Of a DNA stretch of 64,000 nt, positions 49,891 through 61,095 are shown one piece after another. The notes beneath the pieces were generated by a model, which worked only from the letters and a program-made list of their open reading frames with translations, ran no database searches and was not told the origin of the DNA. This DNA comes from Niebla homalea. Its lineage: Eukaryota > Ascomycota > Lecanoromycetes > Lecanorales > Ramalinaceae. The stretch's first letter is position 1, and each line of letters opens with the position of its first letter. The translations under genes were made by a program, and so were the position numbers. The stretch is taken from positions 186,001-250,000 of the forward strand of contig JAHGAU010000025.1 of NCBI GenBank assembly GCA_019925105.1. The letters run 5' to 3'.

Positions 49891-52054
49891 GGCGTTTTCT
49901 TTTATATTAAGAGATTATTTTTTAAAAAATAATAATTATTACGATTTAATAATGAATATTTTAATATAAGTTATTACATACATAAATATAGCGATTTAAA
50001 TATTAATATCTTAATATTCGCTTATTTTTTTAGCTTTTATATAGGTTAGATAGCTTATAATTTAGAGATATTATTTATTATATTTAATTCGTTATAAATT
50101 AACTTTTTTTTTATCGCTAAATAGAATAATAAGATAAAAAATATATTTAAATTTTAGAATTCTAAATTAGATTATAATATTATTAATTATTTTACGTAGT
50201 AAAATAAAATAAAACGGGATTTAATTTATTAAATTTTATTTTATATTATTTCGGATTTAAAGTTTTTTCATTTGAATACCGTTATATATTAAGACCGGGA
50301 TAGTAATAATATATTAAAATTTTATTCGGGTTATATTAATAAAAATCTAGCCGGATAATTTATAATTCGGATTATTAATAATTAAATTAATAAAAGATTA
50401 TTAAAAAAAAGGATTATAAAAACAATTATAAATTCTAAAATATATAATTACGAACGGTATTTTATTATATTATTTATATATAATATTCCGTTTTACGTTA
50501 AAACAAAATGAAATATAAAATTTTTAAATATTATTTTATCTTAATATTATTTTAATATTATCCCGATAAAACGGGATATATCCCGTTTTATTACGCGGAG
50601 TTTTCTTAATATATATATAAAAATATTCGATAATTAAATATAATTTTAAATAAACGGTAATTTAAATAAAAATTTGAATAATTATAAAATCTTTTCTTTT
50701 TAATTTTAATATTATTAAGAATCTTAAATAGGCAGGTAATATGACGTAAAAAATATTCAAAACTTTATATTTTATTTATTTACGTATATCTAAACTAAAA
50801 CCCTATTATTTCTTAATTCTATTAACCAAATATTTAAACGTATAATAAAAGCTATTTATAGCTTTATTTTTAACTTAAAACAATTGAATATAAGTAATAT
50901 AGTATTAAGAATTCGTTTTCTATATTATAATTAATATTAATAATTTTTATAACGGTAAAGCTTTTTTCCGGTATTTATTTAGGTAAGTTTTAGATCGCGT
51001 TTACCGCGTTTTCTTAAATTATTCCTTGCAATTTATTTATTTATTTTTATTTATTACTTATATAATAGATACTTAAACGTATATTTAATATCGTAATATA
51101 AAGCCTTTTTCGTTTTTTACCAAAAAAAGCGGCTTTAAATTTATTAAATAATACTCCGTTTATCGCGATATTATTATAGCTTTTAAGAACGTGAAACGTT
51201 TATTACTCGCTTAAGTCGATTTAAATATATAGAAACGGTTATTATAAACTATAGTATTACCTTTACCTTTATATATACCGCGGGTACTACGTCGTAGCCC
51301 GCGTAAACGGTAACGTAGCCTAACTCCGGTATTAAAAAAGCAACCTACCCTAAAGAGACGATTACGCGCTAAAAATAAAAAGAAAATATATAAAAACTTC
51401 TTAGATTTATTAAGCTTATTACCCGTTTTATTATTATTGTCCGCTTATTTACTAATATCGCGATTATAATGATCGCTTTTTCCTTTTTATATATTCCGGT
51501 TATAAATACTTATTAATATAAGTATATTTCTTATAAGCCTTTATCCGGAGGTCGAAACCCTCGCTAACCATTAAGCCTTTTTATATAACGATAACGATAG
51601 CGATAATAATTAATTTATTAATATCGATACTTTTTTACCCCGTTTTTAATCTTTAATTTTATCTTATTACTTTTAAAGTAATTTTTTATTCGGCTTATTC
51701 TAAATATTTTTTTTTTAAAAAAAAAGAAAGCTTATAATAAACGTATTGAAAACCTATTTTTTATTTATATTATACGGCTAAAAGAAATAGATTACGATAA
51801 TATAAAGCTAGTAAATTATAAATATTAGGCTTATAAAGCTTTTTACTAAGCTTTTAAACGTGTAAATAAATAGGTTAATAACGTAATACGTTTCAAATAG
51901 AAATATTATATTAATAGCGATATTTTATTACCCGCTTTATTATTTTTATTACATAAGTTATAACGGCTTTTTAAAAGCGATAATGTTAAAACCAAATACT
52001 TTCGGAGTAAATACGTTAAGTATAATAATACTTTTGTTTTTACCTCGATATACT
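49891..52054. other. RIP-altered region with no recognised gene
   Basis: 49.9-50.9 kb is very AT-rich. 50.95-52.0 kb has more CpG-containing words (accgcgggtactacgtcgta near 51280), the look of RIP-mutated coding DNA, and may be the remains of an element. I tried both strands in parts and found no domain motif. A block at about 50195-50595 resembles a badly mutated short TIR element (cggagt end, acgggatatatcccg) but no left end or TSD is visible. Confidence 0.4.
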
Positions 52055-52690
52055 ATACGAGGTTGGGACACCACCGAAATCCTCTTCGGTCCCTTAAGTA
52101 TTTACTTAATAATAAGATTCTTTAATATAAATACGCTATTTTTAGGTAATAACTATAAGAGTATACGCAAGTTAAGCATTACTTTAGGTGCACGGGGTGA
52201 AAGGTAAATGGGGTAATAAAGGCCCTATTATAAAAGTGAGGTCTTTAGGGCAAATACAGTCTTTTTAGCCTGTCGCAATAAAAGAATACGAGAAACGGAT
52301 ATTACTTTATTTGGGCTCTATTTTAAAAGTAAGGTCTTCAGGGTAAATACGGTTTTTTTAATTTATTATAATAAGAGAATACGAAAACCGGATATCGCGT
52401 AATAAAAATACTATATAATAAAAGCTTTACCGTAAAAGTAAAATCTTTAGGGTAAATACGGTTTTTTTGGCCTATTATAATAGGAGAATATAAAAAGCGG
52501 GTAGCGCGTAATAAAGGCCCTACCCGAAAACTAAAATCCCTAAGGTAAATACGGTTTTTTTAGCTTATCGTAATAAAAAAGTGCGAAAAGCGGGTAGCGC
52601 GTAATAAAAGTCTTACCCGAAAAATAAAATTTTTAAAATAAATATAATCTTTTTAGCCTATTTTAATAAGAGAATACGAAAAACGGGCAT
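52055..52690 (-). repeat. Fragment D of an array arm with inner block I3
   Basis: Inner block at 52057-52098 (acgaggttgggacaccacc, hairpin accgaaatcctcttcggt), followed by about five array units with ttttagcctgtcgcaataaaa-type words, then loss of similarity near 52690. No T block follows, so the arm is truncated or eroded. Confidence 0.7.
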
Positions 52691-53239
52691 TACTTTATTT
52701 TATTATACTTTATATATATTGAAATATATACGCGTAAATTATAGGATTATATTAAGAAACCGTTAAATTAAATATATATATATAAAATTTTAAATCGATA
52801 AAAATATTATAAAAACCAATAGCGATAATAATATTAATAATATATCCGAATAAATTAATAATATATCCAATACGAGATATATTATATATAAAGGGCCCGT
52901 AATATTTAGAATACGAAAATATAAAGAGATAATAGAGTTATTATTATTTAGATTCTTATTAAGTTTTAATCCTATTATTTAAATCCGATAGTTATTCCCG
53001 GTAATAAAAAGGCTAAATTTACTAAATTTTATCGATTAACGTAATATCCGAAATATAGCCGTAATCGTATATAATTATTTATTCGGGTTTAATCTTTTGT
53101 TTTTACTTTTTGCTTATAACCGGCCTTATTTATTACCGGCCTTAATTATACTTTTTACTTTTAATTACCTAGTTATAACGGCCCTGCTACCAGGACGGGT
53201 TCGAGTAATCGGGAAATAAAAATAAGACCAACACCGATA
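52691..53239. other. Region expected to contain the Helitron 3' end
   Basis: AT-rich DNA downstream (minus strand) of the helicase C-terminus. A Helitron should end here with a short hairpin and CTRR. I could not identify one; RIP may have hidden it. Confidence 0.3.
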
Positions 53240-53391
53240 AAAACGGACGTAAGGTAAAAACGGTTTTTATATTGCTTTTACGTGGCGGTAAAATAAAATT
53301 TCGGCTTAAACAATATTAATAATCCGTTAATTTCTCTTATTATATAATAATACCGATAGCTATAAAATATCTATTACCCTTAAAAAAGCTA
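53240..53391 (-). pseudogene. C-terminal end of the Helitron helicase, beyond the Gypsy-2 insertion
   Basis: On the minus strand, reading across the target duplication from 59835 into this segment with Gypsy-2 removed gives QLYIAFLRVIDIL followed by LSVLLYNKRN. This matches the Helitron helicase ending QLYVALSR-x-x-x-x-x-x-LxVLL. The phase is kept exactly when one copy of the 5-bp TSD is counted. This shows that both sides belonged to one gene before the insertion. Confidence 0.8.
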
Positions 53392-53396
53392 TATAG
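53392..53396. repeat. 5-bp TSD of Gypsy-2, left
   Basis: tatag, repeated at 59830-59834. Confidence 0.9.
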
Positions 53397-53682
53397 TGTC
53401 AAGGGTGATTCAGGTGTATTACCAGGTAAACGTTTATATTGACTAAGGTCTAGCTATAAGACGAAGTACGAAGGACGCAGGAAGAGAGCGGAGAAGGAAA
53501 GGCTTTATATACCCGGATCTTATTACTTATTACGACACTCGAAGCCGGTATTAAACTCGAGGTATTCTTATTATTATTATTATAGCATGTGTTTTTACCG
53601 TTATTATTATGGCCTATATTCTTACCTTTATTATTAGGACCGGTGTTACTAGGCTAAATAATATGAATCCAAGTTTCTAATA
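53397..53682 (-). repeat. 3' LTR of Gypsy-2
   Basis: 286 bp; the plus-strand start tgtcaagggtgattcagg is the less mutated version of the right LTR's tattaaaagtaatttaag. The opposite end is RIP-mutated (tttctaata for tctctaaca). So the two LTRs are RIP-altered at different places. Confidence 0.88.
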
Positions 53683-53848
53683 ATACCCTTTTTTTATGGC
53701 CGATAGTACCGACGAAACCTTTAACATCCGTTTTTACGAAGATTATTTTTACTAAGTTATTTTTACGGTCCGAGCCCGATTTATCCTTTATTATATCCGG
53801 CTTATAATCCGATTTATTATTATTTATTATATTCGATTTATTTTTCAA
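53683..53848 (-). pseudogene. C-terminal end of Gypsy-2 pol, running into the 3' LTR
   Basis: A minus-strand frame open from 53848 reads KIIFVKTDVKGFVGTIGHKK and continues into the LTR (VLLETWI). The LTR's own first codons on the other copy read MLETWINTTQPGNTG (59830 downwards). This suggests that the last ORF of the element ends inside the 3' LTR. No domain recognised in this tail. Confidence 0.4.
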
Positions 53849-54763
53849 TTTAATATTTTAGCTTTCGATTTACGTTTTTTTATTTATACGTCCGAGATTC
53901 TAAGTATAATAATTAATTAGCCGTTAAAAAGCTCCTATAACGTTATCCTAAAATTCCCATTAAAGCTACTTATAGCCTCTTTATTTAATATGATATTATA
54001 GGGTTCATTTTTTAAATAAGCGTAAATCGAGGATTTTTTTACCGGGAAAGCTTTATATCCTTATTTCTATAATTTAGCCGGTAATAAAAAGATCGCTTAT
54101 CTTAATAGCGGATTATTTATTACGGTTTTTAATAAAAAGATATGGAAGACGTTATATTCTATCTAATTATTAAGTAGTTTCAGCCGGTATATATATGAAG
54201 AAACTATTTAAGTAATCTTAAAAAAACCGTTATTTTTTTAATTAAACTTCTTATTTTGTTTTTTAAACTTTATATTACGTATATTAAATTATATTTAATT
54301 TCCAACCTTCAACCGTAATACGTAAGCCCAATAATTATTCGTATATTTCTTTTATTAAGATTAAGTTTATATTATTTGCTTTTTAAAAGTTTTAATAATC
54401 TAATTTATTTTATTAATAAAATAGTCGGCTCGTTAACGGTTTATAAGCTTTTTTTTAAACGTATTAATAACCCGAAGTTAAATTGGTTCGACTTTTATAC
54501 GAGGATATTACCCTATATTTATAAAAAAGGGTATATATTGAATTATTTAAGAAAAAGCGTTATTTATAATAAAAATAAATTAATAAAATCTAAAGGTCTT
54601 ATTTATTTTATAGGTACGACGTAAATATTTTAAAATAGGTTTTTATTATCCGGTTATAATTTTTAGTTTATCTATTTATTTCCGGATAAAAAACTATTAA
54701 AAAATTAACTTTAATACTTAGTCGTTTATATAATTCGTCCCAAAAATAACTTATAAACTATAT

Positions 54764-54771
54764 ACCCCGGT
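54764..54771. repeat. 8-bp TSD of short TIR element 2, left
   Basis: accccggt, repeated exactly at 55246-55253. Confidence 0.9.
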
Positions 54772-55245
54772 TACTCCGCCAACCGGGACGGGATATATCC
54801 CATGGGATAGGGACGGGATAGGGATAGGACGGGATAAAGTGAATAAAATCCCATACCGTACTAGTACGGTACGGGACGGGATAGGACCGGGATATACTAA
54901 GATCCCGCCAAAGGGCGGGGTAAGGGGTTAAAACAGTGAATTAAGGGGTAGATTAGCAGAAAGATGGTTATAAATACTTTAATGGTTTATCGATAACAGG
55001 ATTATAGTTTTTCCGGTTATCGATAAACTATTAAAAATAATATTTCTGCTAATCTTTCTGCTAATTTACCACTTTTTAATACTTTTTACCCTTACCCTTT
55101 TTTTACCCCGCGTCTTGGCGGGATCTTGGCATATCCCGCTCCCATCCCGCCAGGATAGGGACGGGACTGGGACCTTATCCCGTCCCGGGCGGGATGGGAT
55201 AAGTGAATTAAAAACCCGTCCCGTCCCGTCCCGGTTGGCGGAGTA
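54772..55245. mobile_element. Short non-autonomous TIR element 2 (474 bp)
   Basis: Starts TACTCCGCCAACCGGGACGG and ends with its complement, flanked by a perfect 8-bp duplication. The next bases, gatatatcccatgggatag and ggatagga repeats, are the same as in the 7.9-kb element and short element 1, whereas the outer TIR differs at a few positions (GCCAACC for GGGAAGC). A central palindrome with two gattagcagaaagat-type arms around tatcgataac lies at about 54951-55056. It is inserted in Gypsy-2 and little affected by RIP. Confidence 0.88.
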
Positions 55246-55253
55246 ACCCCGGT
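55246..55253. repeat. 8-bp TSD of short TIR element 2, right
   Basis: accccggt, identical to 54764-54771. Confidence 0.9.
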
Positions 55254-55899
55254 CCGAAATAATGGACGTTAATAGACCGTAATTTAATTAAATTAATCGA
55301 TAAAAGATTTTGGCCGTATCTTTAGTAGTTATGGAATAGACCGGTTCGATTTAAATATTCTTTATTAAACGGTCTATTATTATTAATATATTATTATATT
55401 TTTATCCTTATAGATTTAATATAAGGGGTATTTTAATAATAAAGTCGATCGAAATATTTATTTATCGTTATTCCGGAACCGGTAAAAATTTAAGTATTCT
55501 TTAATAAAAGTTATGAGTTAATTTAGCCCGTTTATACGTTATATAATTTTTAATATATCGATTAATATCGTCGGAGATATTAAACTATTAATAATTACGT
55601 TATAATAATTTATATATTCAAATTCAGCCCAAATATTTAACGATTAATAAATTATAATATTATTTAATTATTTCGGTCCGGAAATTATTTAATTTAAGGA
55701 TTAAGTATTAAGAATATTAATAAATAATAAGATTATTATTAAGCTTAAGCTCCATAAGCAAAATATTCTTTATTTTTCTATTACCCCGGAATAAAGCCGT
55801 TTTAATTTCTTAATAAAGCTTATTTTATAAGGCTTTTTAAAGTAATTCTTTATTTAAAATAATAATTTCTTTTTCGTAATATTATTACTTTTTTTCAAA

Positions 55900-57275
55900 A
55901 AGTAATCGTTATTACTTTTACTATTAATCGAGCCAATATTACTTATAACGGAACCCGTATTACTGAAAATAATATTAATTAAGAGTTTTAGGGGCTTATT
56001 TAAATACTTAAACTATATTATTATTTATTAATTATATTTTTTTCTTTTTTAATTATTACCGGTACGCCGGATTAAGGCGTTAATAACGGTATCAAAACGT
56101 CTTAGACGGTATTTAATTTTAAAATTGAATTAAGATAAAAAAATCAATTAACGGGCTTATTTCAGAATAAGTAATTTATTAATTATAAAGTATTCTGAAT
56201 TCTTATAATTAATAGTTATATATACCGGAAATTTTGAATTTTAAAGTTCTGGTTTTTAATTTTTAAAAATATAAATAATTATTAAAAGTTTTTTATTATA
56301 GAACTTATAATTTAATTCCGTTAATAATATTTTAATTTAAAAAAAGGTTAATAACCGTATTACCTTTTAATAATTTCTTTATAAAAGAATTCCGGTAATA
56401 ACCTTGTCTGAAACGTCCGTTTTAACGATAATATTAAGCTCCAAATTGAAATATCGTAATACCGGAACTTAAATAAACTTAACTTTAAGGTTTTTAAAAA
56501 TTTATTAATAAATAAATATTTATATAAACGGGGTATCTTTTCAGGTAAAAGCCATTAAAAGCTGAAAATAAAAATAAAAGTTTTTAATAAACTTGTAATA
56601 GAAATTTATAAAGTTTATAAAGCTTTATAATTCCTTTAAAGTCCTTAATATTTATTATTTTAAAATATTTTTTACCTTATTTAAATCTATTTTTACCCCA
56701 TCCGGAATAAAAATTAACCTTAAATATATTATTTTTTAAACGTTAAAATTGTATTTATTAATATTAACTTAAATATTAACTTTTCGGAGTTTTGAAAAAT
56801 TTAAACGGATATAATATTAATAATTTTTTAAATTATTGTTATAAATTAAAATATTATTTATATATATAATATAGAATTAATTAAAATATTTTTTTAAAAC
56901 GTTATTAATAAATATTTATTAATTAAAAAAAGCTCGATAAAATCCAAAAAATATTATTATATATTTAAAGAATCCGTTTTATATCCAAAAAACTATCTTT
57001 TATTTTTTATTTTCAGTTATTTATAATTTATTAAAAGTTACGATAATATTGATTTTAAAATATTAATAAGTTTTATAAAATAGATTTAAAATTTCTTTTA
57101 TTAAAATTATTAAGTAATAGTTTTTTATTATAATTTTATTTAAAGCCTTATAATTAATATAAAAATAAAAACTTTTTCTTAGCTTTTTAATAAGTAAAAT
57201 AAGTAAAAAAACTTAAGAATTATTAACTTAAATAAAGCCCTTTTATAAAGACTTTTTAAAATAATTCCGTATAAC
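55900..57275 (-). pseudogene. Reverse transcriptase region of Gypsy-2
   Basis: On the minus strand from about 57268: ELF.KVFIKG (family ELL-x-KGFI-x-x-S), then FLSFFTYFTY.KAKKKF (family P-x-LFVKKKDGSLR), QNYNKK and NFKSIL segments. These are followed by KIKDSFLDIKRIL.IYNNIFWILSS, cut here by stops, where the family has E-x-KTAF-x-TRYG-x-FEY-x-VMPFGL. Further on, DFKGIIKLYKLYKFLL fits the FLGF-x-NFYRRF connection segment. Many stops, all of RIP type. RNase H and integrase must lie at about 54.3-56.4 kb on this strand; I could not define their borders. Confidence 0.72.
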
Positions 57276-57633
57276 TTATAATTTATTTAGGGATATATTA
57301 TATAAGGGATTATACGGTAATTCTTTACCCTTTTATAAGGAGATTTAATAATCGAAAAGTCAATATAGAAATAGTTTATTAAACTTCTTACGGTGGAAAA
57401 CGTTTAAATAATGTTTATAATATTTGGGTAATTTAATAATTAAGTTGGATTTCAACTTAAAATTTAAGGTTTTTTCAATATCATTTAATAAAATAATTTT
57501 TAAAATATAATTTTCTTAACGTATTATTTTTTTTTAAAAATAATATATTTATTAAGTATAGATTTAATTAATTTTAAGGATAAATTTTATACCCGATCGG
57601 GATTATTATTGGTTTTTTTATTATAATTAAAAA

Positions 57634-57638
57634 ATATT
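57634..57638. repeat. 5-bp TSD of solo LTR, left
   Basis: atatt, repeated at 57814-57818. Confidence 0.75.
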
Positions 57639-57813
57639 TGTAACGACTATGCTATATGCATGATGTAATGAGTGGGTAAAAGTATGAATAATGTATGATG
57701 AGTGAGCTATCTGAGTAGGTGCTGGCTGAGATATGTAGGTGCGCATGCCAAGCAACGGAATAAGGTAAGCCCGCTCCGTACCAAGGAATCCTCCCATGGT
57801 CCATACCGTGACA
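57639..57813. mobile_element. Solo LTR-like insertion (175 bp), not RIP-mutated
   Basis: A sharply bounded stretch of normal composition inside RIP-ravaged Gypsy-2. It begins TGTAACGACTATGC and ends CATACCGTGACA, so it has TG...CA ends (TGTAAC/GTGACA), and perfect 5-bp duplications flank it. This is what recombination between two LTRs leaves behind. No other copy in the window, so the parent family is unknown. Orientation cannot be set. Confidence 0.75.
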
Positions 57814-57818
57814 ATATT
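57814..57818. repeat. 5-bp TSD of solo LTR, right
   Basis: atatt, identical to 57634-57638. Confidence 0.75.
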
Positions 57819-59543
57819 ATTATAATATTATTATTTTTAGATTTAAAATAACCTGGTAAATTTTAAAATAAAGAAGGCTTAGTACAATTAAATAAATAAA
57901 CAATATAATAAAAAAAAACAAATATTTTTTATTTTTTTATTAAAAAAATTTACTTATTTATTAATATAATAAATAATAAGTCTTAAAATAATTAAATTAT
58001 TATTAAAATAATTTAAATTCCGCAAATATAATAAAAAAATTAAAAATAATTATAACTTACGTATAAAATTCTTATTAATAAAAGTATAATTATTTATACT
58101 GGAATCAATAAAAACTTTAACGTTAATTATTCTATAAATAATATTTATTTTAAATAATATGATAAGAATATTTACCTTTTTTAAATATATTAATTTTAAT
58201 AACGTTTTTAATAATTTAAAAAATTCCTAGAAATACTTTTATTTACAATTATAAGTAAAAATATTTAGTTTTTGAATTCTAAAATAAAAATAATTAATTA
58301 AATAAAAATCATAAAAAATAATATTACCGCGGAAACGGTATGAATCTTTAATTTCTTTAGATATTAAAAGGCTTTATAATTAAGTTTTCCGTAATATAAA
58401 TATAGGTTCTAATTTATACGCCGTTTACGTTCGTCGTCGGTTAATAATTTATATTTAAATTATTTAACTATTATTTAAATATCCCCGTTTTTATCAATAA
58501 TAAATCCTATAAATAATAAAATAAACGGTACGGCGGTAACGTAATAGTTTAAAAAGATCTAAGTAATAAGTATTTTAATGAAATAATGAGTATTATAAGT
58601 TTTAAAACGATTATCGATTTTTCCAAGTTCGATAACTAATTTAAATAAGTTTAAGTTTTTAATATCCCGGTAAATTAATTATTTATTAAAATTTTTATTA
58701 AGATTATTTATTAAAGCCGTTTTTATAGTTTCTTTATTGAAATTAACTTTATAAATATATTATTAGAAAATACTATAATAATTATTAAAATTCTTATTAT
58801 TTTATTTAAAATTTATAATTTTAAATTAAATTTTAATTTTTTTATTTATAACGTTGAATTAAGATCTAATAAATTTAATAAATTTCTCGACTATATGAAT
58901 AATATTACGTAAGTTATTTAATACATTAAGTTGAAATAATATTTAAGTTGAAGCTTTATTATTTAAACGAAAAAAAGTATATTATAACTTAAATTGCTTA
59001 TTTAAATATTAATTGGAGTTAGTTTTTAACTTAACTTAAAAAATATATATAAAAGAATCTATTATACTTTTATTTCTTTTAAAAATAGAGATATTAAAGA
59101 ACTTTTTAAAATTCAAGTTTAAATATCCAGTCAAAGTAAAACTTTATTTAACTTATTAAGCTTTAATTTCAAATTAATTAATTCGTTATTAAAGTTAATT
59201 AATTGCCGTTTCGCTTTTAATTAAACGAATTATATTCTAATTATAACAAATATTAAATTTATTAGTTAAGCGATTTTTTTTTTTTTATACAATTTAAATA
59301 AAATTTTTATTCTAATTGTATATAGCTTAAAATTCATTAAATATATTAACGCTTTTATCAATAAATTTAATTTAACTTTAAGGATATTAATTAATATATT
59401 ATTTATAAGTTTAACCTTTTGGGATAATAAAATAATCGGGTATTTAATAATTATTATTTAAACCGGAAACGTTTATAATAATAATTACTTAATACTATAA
59501 TCTAAATACTAAATATAGGTAGAAATATATCGGTATTTCGTAA

Positions 59544-59829
59544 TATTAAAAGTAATTTAAGTATATTATTAAATAAACGTTTACATTAATTAAAATCTAG
59601 CTATAAAACGAAGTACGAAAGACGCAAGAAAAGAGCGGAGAAGGAAAAACTTTATATACCCGGTTTTTATTACCTATTACGATATTCGAAGGCGGTATTA
59701 AACTCGAGGTATTCTTACCGTTATTGTTATAGCCCGTGTTCTCACCGTTATTATTATGGCCTGTGTTCTCAACTTTGTTCTTAAGACCGGTGTTGCCAGG
59801 CTGAGTGGTGTTGATCCAGGTCTCTAACA
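59544..59829 (-). repeat. 5' LTR of Gypsy-2
   Basis: 286 bp, ending ctctaaca on the plus strand (tgttagag on the element's strand). A 77-codon minus-strand frame (59597-59830) spans most of it and contains Asn/Gly repeats of the form ENTGHNNNG. Its ATG uses an A from the flanking target duplication, so it is not a real start. Confidence 0.88.
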
Positions 59830-59834
59830 TATAG
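59830..59834. repeat. 5-bp TSD of Gypsy-2, right
   Basis: tatag, identical to 53392-53396. Confidence 0.9.
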
Positions 59835-61095
59835 AGCTGGCTATAGCTAAATACGGGTAATCTTAGGTCAATACTTATTTTATCAAGGGATTACTTTTAG
59901 GATTTATTAATAATAATCGTAAAATGTAGGCGGATTAGGAACTATTATTTAATTAACGTATATAATAGTTCACCATTAATAGAGTTAAGCTTTACCCGGA
60001 AAAGGACGTAAATAGCCCTATGAAATTAATTACCTAGGATTATAACCTTAATAAATTTCTGGTTTATTATTAATACTTTTATCCTTATTTTATTAATAAA
60101 ACCGGCTATTAATTAAATATTACGTAATAGTATTACCGTCGTATTAATTTTTAGCTCCAATTTATATTAAAATAAACTAAATAACTCGATCGTATTTCAT
60201 ATTTTAACGGGATATTAAAACGTAACGTTAATCATATTATTACTTAAATAAATTCTGGATTTATTACTTATTTTTTCTAATATTTTCTTACTTAACTTAT
60301 TTACGATTAAATTAATAAAAGTCAGGATAATACGGTTTTTTAAAAAGTAAAAGTTAACGGTATTACCGGTAATTTAAGCCGAAAAATAAACGTCCTCGTA
60401 TAATACGCTTTTATTGAAATACCGTTTTTTAATCTTTAAAAATAAGCCGATAAAACCGTATTATTACTTATTATAAGACATATTTCTTAATTATTCCGTA
60501 AATACCGTATTATTTTTACCGGCTTTTAAATGTATATTTTAATATAAAGTAAACTAAATAAGTTAATATTATATCGTTGAATTCCTAATCGATATATTGA
60601 TTTATTTTGCTTAATTATTTCGGGGGATAATTAATAGAGTTTAAATAAAATTATTACCGAAAATAATTCGAATTTTATTAAAGTTAACCTTATTACCGAT
60701 AATATTTTTAAAAAAACTATTAATAACTTTAATATAATTTTTATATTATATCGGGACTTTATTTTAGATTATTAATTTAATTTTCCTAATTAATTCCGTT
60801 TTTAATATTTAATATTTAATATAATAATAAGAAGTTTTATAAATTTTTAATAAGATTTTAAATTAAGAATAAGAAATATGGCTATTTAATAGGAATAAAA
60901 CCATAATCCTTAATAAAGCGGTATAAAAAACAATATTGTTTTTTAATCGGTAATAAGCGTATATAACGGTATAAAAAAACGTTTTCCCTATCCTATTAAT
61001 ACCCTATAAAAAGAAATACGCCCGTTTTAAATTCTACTCGATTTTTTTAATAATAGCGGTAAAGGCTTTACGTTCAGTATTATTAAATTTATCCT
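59835..61095 (-). pseudogene. PIF1-like helicase of a Helitron, RIP-mutated
   Basis: Minus-strand reading from 61095 gives NNTERKAFTAIIKKIE (family L-x-x-EQ-x-AF-x-x-I), then the Walker A GINRIGKTFFY at 60971-61003 (family GPGGTGKTFLY, Gly changed to Asn/Arg), and IVFYTALLRIMVLFLLNSHI (family VL-x-x-ASSGIAALLL-x-GGRTAH). Next come NKVPI.YKNYI (family DE-x-PM, Walker B), then IIFGNNFI.TLLIIP (family GGDFRQ-x-LPVI). Near the end, TIIINKS followed by SLDKISIDLRLPVFSYSQLY matches the family's NKSQGQSLDKVG-x-DLR-x-PVFSHGQLY. The gene then breaks at the Gypsy-2 insertion and resumes at 53391. Confidence 0.9.

Larger units (their letters stand above)
53397..59829 (-). mobile_element. Ty3/Gypsy LTR retrotransposon (Gypsy-2), RIP-mutated
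   Basis: Two 286-bp direct repeats (53397-53682 and 59544-59829), TG...CA ends in the least mutated positions, and a perfect 5-bp TSD. Reverse transcriptase reads on the minus strand, so the 5' LTR is the right-hand one. A purine run (aaaaaaaggg on the minus strand) sits just before the left LTR and fits a polypurine tract. It holds two later insertions (54772-55245 and 57639-57813); without them it is about 5.8 kb, a normal Gypsy length. The whole element interrupts a Helitron helicase gene. Confidence 0.88.

Noticed and set aside
50195..50595. Possible degraded third short TIR element
   Set aside because: Right end resembles ACTCCGCGTAATAAAACGGG in reverse, but no convincing left end or 8-bp TSD could be found.
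51545..51590. ggtcgaaaccctcgc resembling a tRNA B box
   Set aside because: One base short of the GGTTCGANNCC consensus, and no acceptor stem or A box at the right distance.
54376..54624. 82-aa plus-strand open frame
   Set aside because: Antisense to Gypsy-2, whose reverse transcriptase reads on the minus strand; AT-rich chance frame.
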